From JBEKYD01 sp049509915 (GTDB lineage Bacteria > Acidobacteriota > Terriglobia > Bryobacterales > Bryobacteraceae), in assembly GCA_049509915.1 (NCBI GenBank), contig JBEKZL010000194.1, positions 1 to 14,528 on the forward strand: a stretch of 14,528 nt of DNA. Direction: 5' to 3'. Shown piece by piece: positions 6,351-14,528 of the stretch. The position numbers and the translations under genes are program-made. Position 1 is the first letter of the stretch. The number at the start of each line of letters is the position of its first letter. The notes below the pieces were generated by a model. That model had not been told where the DNA came from, made no database searches, and was given only the letters and a program-made list of their open reading frames with translations.

Positions 6351-6918
6351 CGATCGACCGAGAATTTGCCCGTCCGCGCCACACTATCGAAACGTGACCC
6401 CGGGACGCCGCCGCCTTCCCCATATAGACGCAAACTGCCAGAGCCTCTTCGTAACCTTCCGCCTGCATGACAGTCTCCCCGCGAATCGTCCCTTTCCGCC
6501 CTCGAATGTAACCTCCGGCGAAGCTTTCGTCTGGCTGGACCGCCTGCTCGACCATGCCCGTTGCGGCCCTGTCTTTCTTAAGCAGCCAGCCATTGCAGAG
6601 CTGGTTCTGACCTCGATCCAATGCGGCGTCGAGATTGAACACTATGAGTTGCACGCTTGGGCGATCATGCCCAATCACGTCCATCCCCTCATCATTCCAA
6701 AGGTGAGTGCCTCGAAGCTTCTCGGCGCGCTCAAAGCGGCAACCGCCAAACAAGCCAACGTTCTGCTCCAGAGAACCGGCCAACCCTTCTGGCAGGACGA
6801 GAGCTATGACCACGTGGTTCGCAACGACGAGGAATTCCGGCGAATCTGGCGGTACATCGAAAACAACCCGGTCGTAGCCGGCCTGGCTTTCAGGCCGGAG
6901 GAGTATGCATGGTCCAGC

Positions 6919-6963
6919 GCGGGGCGGCCTGGGAGGCCGCCGCAGGCCGAGGGCCTGCCCCAC
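6919..6963. repeat. Right REP-like double hairpin of the RAYT element
   Basis: Inverted copy of 6306-6350. The stems are GGCGGCCT (6923-6930) with AGGCCGCC (6934-6941) around GGG, and GCAGGCC (6942-6948) with GGCCTGC (6952-6958) around GAG. The transposase frame reads through it without a stop. It ends eight bases before the uvrB stop codon and has no T tract on either strand, so any terminator role would be Rho-dependent or structural. Confidence 0.85.
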
Positions 6964-6970
6964 GAGGAGC

Positions 6971-8950
<1,980 letters not shown>

Positions 8951-8990
8951 TCTCTAAGGGTATCCGAATCGCGATCCGCCATCGGCACCC

Positions 8991-9110
8991 TCGGTCCGCT
9001 CCGCGCTGCGGGTGATCGGAAAAATCGTGCGGGCGGCACTGGATGCGATGGCCGGCGCGGTCGAGCCCGGTGTTACCGCGGCGGAACTAGACCGGGTGAC
9101 GGCGGCGTAG
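8991..9110 (+). pseudogene. Remnant of a type I methionine aminopeptidase gene (N-terminal fragment)
   Basis: This frame reads SVRSALRVIGKIVRAALDAM, then AGAVEPGVTAAELDRVTAA and a TAG stop at 9108-9110. The pattern xxIGKIVxxxLxxM followed by VxPGVTTAELD is the N-terminal helix and first loop of type I methionine aminopeptidases. No catalytic region with its metal-binding Asp, His and Glu residues follows, and an in-frame stop (8955-8957) lies upstream with no good start between. It is therefore a short dead fragment. A functional copy presumably lies elsewhere. The main doubt is its brevity: about 40 residues of similarity, judged from memory. Confidence 0.6.
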
Positions 9111-9131
9111 GAGTGTCTCAGTGGCCCGCGG

Positions 9132-9204
9132 TGGGACAGACCTGGACAGACCATCGTTTTTCGTGGTCTGTCAGGCGGTTCGCCAGGCCAACCGCCCGAC
9201 AGAC
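9132..9204. repeat. Palindromic repeat, CAGACC family, copy 2, with alternative hairpins
   Basis: GACAGACCA (9145-9153) pairs perfectly with TGGTCTGTC (9164-9172) around the loop TCGTTTTTCG. This copy matches the repeat at 5341-5381, and the G:C pair there is A:T here. The right arm can instead pair downstream: 9166-9180 with 9190-9204, 14 of 15 positions, with one A/C mismatch at 9173/9197. The two folds exclude each other. It lies between the aminopeptidase remnant and the 3' end of the phosphodiesterase gene. The rest of the 8951-9251 gap shows nothing I can name. Confidence 0.75.
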
Positions 9205-9251
9205 TACAAGAGCCGATCATCTGTACTACTCACTCACGCCACCGTTGCCAA

Positions 9252-10487
9252 TTACGGAAACCGCAGGCCCAGCAGCCGCGCCAGACGGGGCGCAATGTCG
9301 ATCATCTGCATTTCCGGCTCGGTTCCGGTGGGAATATCCGGGCCGAAAATCAGAAACACGCTTCGATAGTCCCGCCGCGTGGGCCAGAAGCCATGATTCC
9401 CCTTTTCGGAAGGAGCCGTGAAATAATCACCCCGCTCCGCCGTCCCAAGCATTACGTGCTCGGCCGGCTCGAATGCGGCCGCAACCGTCGACAGTCGCGG
9501 CGCGTATTGCACAAGCTCGCCGTGCGGAATCTCGCGGCCGATTCCGCTGGCGGGGTCGACGCCCGCCTTCCGCAGGAACGCCGCTACTTGTGCATCCGTG
9601 GTGGTGACGATCCCTCCCATGGGCTGAATTTCTCCGGCCAGTCCGCTCCGAGCGAGAAGCACGCGGGGATTTGCGATCTTATCCACACGCTCAAATCCGT
9701 GGTCCGACACGAGCGCGAAGTCGTACTCTCTCGGCAGGGCGTCTAAGATCTGGCCGATCAGCTCATCGGTGCGCTCCATGACCGCATTTGCATTTGGCCC
9801 GAACGGACCCCGATCGTGGGCTTCCGAATCGAGATCCACCAGGTGAACCAGCAGGAGATCGGGACGCTTGGCCCGCAGCAGGTAGAGAACCGCCAAGGTC
9901 CGAGTTCGATCGTCCACCCACTGTTGCGGAAAGGATGGGTAAGCGGTCGATATCTCGTCGACCAGGTTTGAACTCGCCTTCGAGGCCACGCCTTCGAAAT
10001 CCATGGACCCTCCCTGGCGCCGCAGGAAAAACTCCGGGAGGTTGAAATCGATAGATGCCTTGACCGTGACCGGCCAGGTCACCGAGGCGGTGGTCCAGCC
10101 CCGTTCATGCACGGCCTGCCAAAGCGTGGGCGCTTTCAGGAGGTCGACCGTCCAATAGTACTCGCCGCCTTGGGCCGCGGGACGGCGGTTCCCCAGAATT
10201 CCGTGCTGGTCGGGACGCACGCCGGTGATCAGCGTCGTGTGTGAAGGCCAGGTGATCGTCGGCCAGACGCCGATCACTCCATTCGCGTAGCGGCCCTCTC
10301 TAAGAAGTCGCCGAACGTTGGGAATGCGGAGACCCAATTGGTCGCGGTCGCGCAGATAGCGCCAATCCAGCCCGTCCACGGATAGGACCAGCAGCTTATG
10401 CGCGGGCGGCGAGGAAGCCGGCCCGGCGAGTACCGCGGAAGCGCAGCAGGCCGACAGAATCAGCAAACCGGGCGCCAGGTGCCGCAT
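9252..10487 (-). CDS. Secreted alkaline-phosphatase-superfamily nucleotide pyrophosphatase/phosphodiesterase
   Basis: A 411-residue enzyme of the type I phosphodiesterase/nucleotide pyrophosphatase family. The expected metal ligands and nucleophile are visible: D38 in LSVDGLDW, T79 in PTITWPSH, D and H in LVDLDSEAHDRG, the D-H pair in VSDHGFER, and H in GNHGFWP. It should hydrolyse a phosphodiester or pyrophosphate such as a nucleotide or phospholipid headgroup; substrate is not visible. The N-terminus is a signal peptide ending either at VLA-G (residue 21) or, less likely, as a lipoprotein at LSAC (cysteine 14). The ATG at 10487 shares its A with the stop of the TonB-dependent receptor (TGATG). 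The frame is open for 147 codons further upstream, but that part lies inside the receptor gene and is arginine-rich shadow. Confidence 0.9.
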   Translation of the reverse strand: MRHLAPGLLILSACCASAVLAGPASSPPAHKLLVLSVDGLDWRYLRDRDQLGLRIPNVRRLLREGRYANGVIGVWPTITWPSHTTLITGVRPDQHGILGNRRPAAQGGEYYWTVDLLKAPTLWQAVHERGWTTASVTWPVTVKASIDFNLPEFFLRRQGGSMDFEGVASKASSNLVDEISTAYPSFPQQWVDDRTRTLAVLYLLRAKRPDLLLVHLVDLDSEAHDRGPFGPNANAVMERTDELIGQILDALPREYDFALVSDHGFERVDKIANPRVLLARSGLAGEIQPMGGIVTTTDAQVAAFLRKAGVDPASGIGREIPHGELVQYAPRLSTVAAAFEPAEHVMLGTAERGDYFTAPSEKGNHGFWPTRRDYRSVFLIFGPDIPTGTEPEMQMIDIAPRLARLLGLRFP

Positions 10488-13360
10488 CAGAATCGAAATC
10501 TTCCACCGATCTGGATCTGGCGAGAGTTGAAATCCGACGTGACCTGGCGGAAATTTACGTTCGTGGGAGGCGCCAGCATGGTCGGTCCGTAAGTGGTGTT
10601 GATCGCGCCGCTGCATCCCGCCGCGGAGCACGCGGGGTTCGTCGTATTCAGCAGATTTTCCGCCTCGCCGATGATTTCGAGCGACAGCCGCTCGCCGTAG
10701 AGCCGAAAACGGCGGCTCAAACGAACATTTACTTCCTTGAAACCCGGCCCGCGGAAGGTGTTCCGGCCACCCCAGAGCGGGTAGTCGTTGTTCACGCCGT
10801 CCCCGTTCAGGTCGCTGCCGGCCACGGCGGTGAATGGAAAACCGGAGCCAAGAGTGATATCCGGTGCGAGTGTCCAGCCGTTGACGATTCGGCTTGAGAT
10901 GCCCGCGCCTCCGACGTGCGGCTGCCAAACGCCTTGCATGACAAATCGATTGCGCTGATCGCTTGAAGAGAACGCCCGATCGTCATGAAGATTTGTCGGG
11001 TTGATCACATTGCTGCCGCTGTCGCCGACCGCGTCATTCTCATTAAAGGCCCAACCGAGGGTGTAAGAGAAGACAAACTGAAAATCGTGACTGAACCGCT
11101 TCGACAAGGTGACGAATCCTCCGTAGTAAACCGAGTTTGCGATGGAGCTCAGCTCGAAGATCTGGTTGAAACTCGCATTAGGCCGATTGCTGCTGGAGAA
11201 GACCGGACGGCCATCGGCGAGATAGGACACGGGCGCCCCGAGGTTCGAATCGATCAACACCGGCGCCCGATGACTGCCGTACCATTGCGCGCCAACCGTC
11301 ACCGCCAGGTTCGGCGCGAGTTGCCGCTCCACCTGGAGGTTCGATTGCTCCGCGTATTGGGTTTTGAAATCGGGCGAGAAGCCGTAGACCGACGGCTTTA
11401 CGGCATAACTAGCCACCGGCCCCGTAAACGTGTTCGGATATTGCGGAGCGCCCGCCACGTTACCGTTTATGGTATAGGTCTGAACCTGCCCGCCATTGGA
11501 ACGGTCCACCAGCGAGAGAAGCCGGAGGTTGAGCGTGTCGTAGAAGATGCCGAATCCCCCGCGCACCACGGTCTTAGGAGCGAGCTGCCATGCGAAGCCG
11601 AAGCGCGGCGCAAAATCGCGTGGGTCGTTCGACAGGTTGCGTGAGATAGCGAGAGGAGCGGCCTGGTTCAAAGTGGGATAAACGCGATACTCCCAGCGCA
11701 GCCCGTAGGAGACGGTAAGGTTCGGCGTGAGGTGATAGTGATCTTCGGCAAACAGGTTGACCGGCATGGTGTGGTGTTCCGCGAAGTTGGTTCCAAACTG
11801 CTCCTCCATTTGGGCGTAGTTGTTGCCGGGGACGCCATTGATGGTGTTCAGGTATTGGGAGAGACTGGAAAAGGTGTATTGCAGAATCAGACGGTCTAAT
11901 GAGTCTACTTCGATCCTGTCGATGTCGGTTCCGAATTTGATTTCGTGGCCACCGAAGTGATACGAAAAATTGTCGATAAAATTGACCTGGTCTTCATTGT
12001 AACCCTGCCCGGCGCTTGAGTTTGAATTCAGCTGCGCCACTCCGCTGATGACAATGATCGGATCGAGCCCGCCCGCGTATGCCAGTTGCGACAATTGACC
12101 GCTCTCGCCGCCGACCTGCGGACGATTGAATATCCGTTGCAAATAGCCGAAGCGCAGCTCGTTGACGGCGTGTGGGCTGAGGATGCGGGTCCACTGGGCG
12201 GAGGCGGTCTGGTCGAAATCGTTGAAGTTATTGCTGGCCGTCATTTCCAGCAGTCCTCCGGCTGTGTTGAAGTGCGACGGCGTCTGATATTCGCTGTAGC
12301 GGAAATAGAAATTGTTAGTAGGGTTGAGCTGATAATCCACCCGGCCGAGATAAGACTGGAAGCGCTGCTTGAACGGGGCCGTTCCCAATTCGGAAGCGGG
12401 CAAGCCGAGTGCGGCCGCGTTCTGGGCCGTAATCGTGATCGGGTACGCTCCGTCTTCGGGCTCGTACTCGGCGCTGGCGAAATAGAAAAGCTTATTCTTT
12501 TCGATAGGCCCACCGATATTTCCGGAGAAGACTCCCCATTGTTGGAACGGCTTCGGAAACGAAAGAGGAGGGCGCGCAATCAGGCCGGGGCGGCGTTCCA
12601 GCACCAACACCTCGCCGTGAGTGTCGTTGGTGCCGCCCTGGGAGGTCATGCTGATGATGCCGCCGATGGTTCTGCCGTACTCCGCGTCCATATCGTTCGA
12701 GAGCACTTTGATTTCGGCAACGTCTTCAGGAGAGAAAATGCCAAGGCGTCCGGGTCCGCCGCGCTGGGAGTTATCGACGCCGTCCATGATGTAGCCTTTG
12801 CGCTGCATGCCGCCGAAAGCGTAGGTCGGGTTGCCGAATTCGTTGTCGGGGGTGCCATTGTAGCCCGCTCCATAAAGGCCCAGGTTGAAGGTATTACGAG
12901 ACGTAATGGGCAGGTCTTCGACCGATCGTGCATTCATCGTCTCGCCTACATCGAAGGTTTGGGTATCTAAAATAGTAGCGTCGCCTTCGACGGTGATTGC
13001 CTGTTGGGCGGAGCCGAGCTGGAGCGAAATATTCAGCTCGCTCGCATTATCCAGCCGGACCGTAATTCCGGTTTGCTCGTATCTGTTGAAGCCCGGGGCA
13101 CTTACAACGATCTTATAGGTCCCGATCGGCAGCATGGGCACTTGATATTGGCCGCCATCGCCGGATGCGGTCTTTCGTTCGAATCCGGTTTCGACACTGG
13201 TGACCTGAATCGCCGCTTTTGGGACCGCGCTTCCGCTGGGATCTGTGATCGATCCCCGTATCGCGCCATTGACCTGGCTGATTTGAGCGGTCGCTTCGGC
13301 AGTCGCCAATAAAAGAGCGAAGACTAACTGAGTTATGGTTTCTCGTCGCCGCAATAGCAT
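10487..13360 (-). CDS. TonB-dependent receptor with carboxypeptidase-regulatory-like domain (Oar type)
   Basis: A 957-residue outer membrane protein. The signal peptide covers residues 1-26 (ending ATAQ). A carboxypeptidase-regulatory-like beta-sandwich spans about 30-115, with GSITDPSGSAVPKAAIQVTS and YQVPMLPIGTYKIVVSAPGF. A plug domain at about 120-255 includes YIMDGVDN and VLSNDMDAEYGRTIGG, followed by a 22-strand-type barrel ending GGRFRF with a C-terminal phenylalanine. This architecture is strongly expanded in Acidobacteria and usually imports large or poorly known substrates. The ATG has an excellent ribosome binding site (GGGGAGGAAAG, eight-base spacing from GGAGG). Its stop overlaps the start of the phosphodiesterase gene, so the two are probably co-translated and functionally linked. 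At 957 residues it is at the short end for this type. Confidence 0.93.
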   Translation of the reverse strand: MLLRRRETITQLVFALLLATAEATAQISQVNGAIRGSITDPSGSAVPKAAIQVTSVETGFERKTASGDGGQYQVPMLPIGTYKIVVSAPGFNRYEQTGITVRLDNASELNISLQLGSAQQAITVEGDATILDTQTFDVGETMNARSVEDLPITSRNTFNLGLYGAGYNGTPDNEFGNPTYAFGGMQRKGYIMDGVDNSQRGGPGRLGIFSPEDVAEIKVLSNDMDAEYGRTIGGIISMTSQGGTNDTHGEVLVLERRPGLIARPPLSFPKPFQQWGVFSGNIGGPIEKNKLFYFASAEYEPEDGAYPITITAQNAAALGLPASELGTAPFKQRFQSYLGRVDYQLNPTNNFYFRYSEYQTPSHFNTAGGLLEMTASNNFNDFDQTASAQWTRILSPHAVNELRFGYLQRIFNRPQVGGESGQLSQLAYAGGLDPIIVISGVAQLNSNSSAGQGYNEDQVNFIDNFSYHFGGHEIKFGTDIDRIEVDSLDRLILQYTFSSLSQYLNTINGVPGNNYAQMEEQFGTNFAEHHTMPVNLFAEDHYHLTPNLTVSYGLRWEYRVYPTLNQAAPLAISRNLSNDPRDFAPRFGFAWQLAPKTVVRGGFGIFYDTLNLRLLSLVDRSNGGQVQTYTINGNVAGAPQYPNTFTGPVASYAVKPSVYGFSPDFKTQYAEQSNLQVERQLAPNLAVTVGAQWYGSHRAPVLIDSNLGAPVSYLADGRPVFSSSNRPNASFNQIFELSSIANSVYYGGFVTLSKRFSHDFQFVFSYTLGWAFNENDAVGDSGSNVINPTNLHDDRAFSSSDQRNRFVMQGVWQPHVGGAGISSRIVNGWTLAPDITLGSGFPFTAVAGSDLNGDGVNNDYPLWGGRNTFRGPGFKEVNVRLSRRFRLYGERLSLEIIGEAENLLNTTNPACSAAGCSGAINTTYGPTMLAPPTNVNFRQVTSDFNSRQIQIGGRFRF

Positions 13361-13380
13361 TAGACTTTCCTCCCCGTATC

Positions 13381-13401
13381 AAAAGGATTTACAGACCTTT
13401 T
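13381..13401. promoter_or_regulatory. Small inverted repeat upstream of the TonB receptor gene
   Basis: AAAAGG (13381-13386) and CCTTTT (13396-13401) are separated by nine bases. The site lies just upstream of the receptor's ribosome binding site, so it could be an operator half-site pair or a weak leader hairpin. The stem is short and A/T-rich, and no convincing promoter hexamers were found in the 103-base gap, so this may be chance. Confidence 0.25.
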
Positions 13402-13463
13402 GTGTCATGATAGAGAAGTGAAATGAGATGGTGATGACGTATGGATGACGGAAGGGTGAAAAG

Positions 13464-14528
13464 CTAGCGGACCTCGACCGGCGAATTGGAAGCGGTGAGG
13501 CGGTTCTGGACGGCTTCGCGGATAACCTCCCGGATGCGGTACGAGCCTTTGGAGGCGAGGAAGGACGTGACAGCCTTGATGCCCTTGGTCTCCAGATCGG
13601 CGCGCGTGGTTGCCGTCAGGGCCATGTCCATCACGGCTTGTTTGCCCTGCAGATAATTGCCGGCTGCGTCCTCCAGCACGGTCACGAAAGTCAGTTCCTG
13701 CAGGCTTCTGCCATTCCTGGCGGTGAAGGGTAGACGCTTGGCGTCCAGTGTGATGTTTACCTCAATCGTGTAGCGCCCGTCTCTGCGATCCACGGCGCCG
13801 ACTCTGACGGCGGCCGGAACCTGGCTGAGCAACTGTCCGGAAGCGAACACGCGATCGATGCGCTGCTGCGCGGTTTCGGATCGTTCCGAGGGAAGGCCGG
13901 CGAAATAGCCTGGGCGGGCACTCACCTGATAGCCGCCCGGTTTGCTCGTGGTCACTTTGAGCTTGTGATATTTGCCGTCGGGCTTTGCGGACGGAGAGAA
14001 GCCAAGCAGGTAGGAAACCTCGGGAGCGGCGGCGAGGGTCCGCAAACCGCCGGGCAGGTCGTTGCTGTTGTGGATGAAACGGCCACCGGTGGCGGCGGCC
14101 GCGTCGGCGAGAAACCCGGTGACGGCCTGAGTCCTCTGCGCCAGCGTGCGTTCGGCCCAGGCGACTCTGGGACCGCCTTGCGCGCCCAGCGATTCGGGCG
14201 AGTCCCGGCCGCCCGACAGCAGCCCCTCATCGTCCAGCGCATTGACCACGATGTGAGCGCGCAGGCAAACGTCGGCCACCCCGCCGAGCTGCCGATCCAT
14301 GCCGTCGGTGACGAAGCCGGGCGAGACCATGAGCAGAATACGGGTCCCCGGCGCGGCGGCCAAATGGCGGACGACGGGCATGAGCACGTCGAGCACTTTG
14401 GAGGATTGATTCCGGAGCAGGTCCCAGGCGGTTTCGGCGGCGTCCTGCGCCTGCACCTCGGCGACCTCCTCGGGGATTGTCGGTTCGCAGGTTCTGATGT
14501 CGGCCACGGCAACCATTTTCGCCATGCC
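13464..14528 (-). CDS. VWFA-related Acidobacterial protein, 3' part (5' end outside window)
   Basis: The visible 354 codons are the C-terminal part of a protein resembling the VWFA-related family characteristic of Acidobacteria. Within a von Willebrand A-like fold, strands are seen in GTRILLMVSPGFVTDGMD and AHIVVNALDDEGLL. The segment ATGGRFIHNSNDLPGGLRTL and then SYLLGFSPSAKPDGKYHKLK is typical of the family. A beta-rich C-terminal domain (VGAVDRRDGRYTIEVNITLD) follows. These proteins are usually secreted with roles unknown, presumably binding. An ATG at 14525 exists, but the frame continues to the window edge and the N-terminal strand and metal-binding DxSxS of the A domain are not seen, so the gene almost certainly begins outside. 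It lies 103 bases upstream of the TonB receptor, same strand, possibly co-transcribed. Confidence 0.85.
   Translation of the reverse strand, partial: GMAKMVAVADIRTCEPTIPEEVAEVQAQDAAETAWDLLRNQSSKVLDVLMPVVRHLAAAPGTRILLMVSPGFVTDGMDRQLGGVADVCLRAHIVVNALDDEGLLSGGRDSPESLGAQGGPRVAWAERTLAQRTQAVTGFLADAAAATGGRFIHNSNDLPGGLRTLAAAPEVSYLLGFSPSAKPDGKYHKLKVTTSKPGGYQVSARPGYFAGLPSERSETAQQRIDRVFASGQLLSQVPAAVRVGAVDRRDGRYTIEVNITLDAKRLPFTARNGRSLQELTFVTVLEDAAGNYLQGKQAVMDMALTATTRADLETKGIKAVTSFLASKGSYRIREVIREAVQNRLTASNSPVEVR

Noticed and set aside
8954..9220. 88-codon minus-strand open frame upstream of uvrB
   Set aside because: It runs through the palindromes and antisense to the aminopeptidase remnant, and has no recognisable start context or similarity.
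10488..10928. 147-codon upstream extension of the phosphodiesterase frame
   Set aside because: It overlaps the receptor's coding sequence in another frame, while the ATG at 10487 begins a good signal peptide and overlaps the receptor stop as TGATG.
12086..12970. 294-codon plus-strand open frame, and a similar one at 10985-11644
   Set aside because: Both are antisense to the TonB-dependent receptor and resemble no family.

Overview
The window looks like a piece of an Acidobacteriota chromosome, most likely from the Solibacter/Bryobacter side of the phylum. The grounds are a high-G+C sequence, a large Oar-type TonB-dependent receptor with an N-terminal carboxypeptidase-regulatory-like domain, a VWFA-related protein of the kind expanded in Acidobacteria, and several secreted thioredoxin-fold proteins. 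This placement rests on family recognition, not on a database search.

Layout, left to right. A tRNA-Gly(UCC) gene (minus strand) occupies the left edge. Divergent from it, on the plus strand, is a tight run of three small genes: a DUF350-like membrane protein and two proteins I do not recognise. Next comes a decayed type II toxin-antitoxin pair: a short antitoxin-like ORF with a strong ribosome binding site, then a RelE/ParE-type toxin broken by a one-base frameshift and lacking its usual 3' end. An FkbM-family methyltransferase gene abuts the broken toxin on the opposite strand.

From 5279 down to 2546 a minus-strand operon encodes homoserine dehydrogenase, an apparently exported class I methyltransferase and an exported DsbA-like protein. 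The genes are joined by ATGA and TTGA overlaps. Divergent from it is a second DsbA-like protein with a cysteine-rich N-terminus. Between this gene and the convergent uvrB sits a REP-associated tyrosine transposase (RAYT) gene whose two ends are near-perfect 45-bp inverted copies of a double hairpin. The transposase frame has no stop before it runs through the right-hand repeat and into the antisense of uvrB.

After uvrB, a 301-bp gap holds a degenerate N-terminal fragment of a methionine aminopeptidase gene and a second member of a palindrome family also seen upstream of homoserine dehydrogenase. The two palindromes differ by a change that preserves base pairing.

The right third is a minus-strand group: the 3' part of a VWFA-related protein gene, the TonB-dependent receptor, and a secreted nucleotide pyrophosphatase/phosphodiesterase-like enzyme overlapping the receptor by one base (TGATG). 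The last two look co-translated and may act together at the cell surface on a phosphate ester substrate, but the substrate is not visible from sequence.

I found no CRISPR array, phage or defence island. The least ordinary parts are the RAYT element, the palindrome family and the scarred toxin/FkbM junction.
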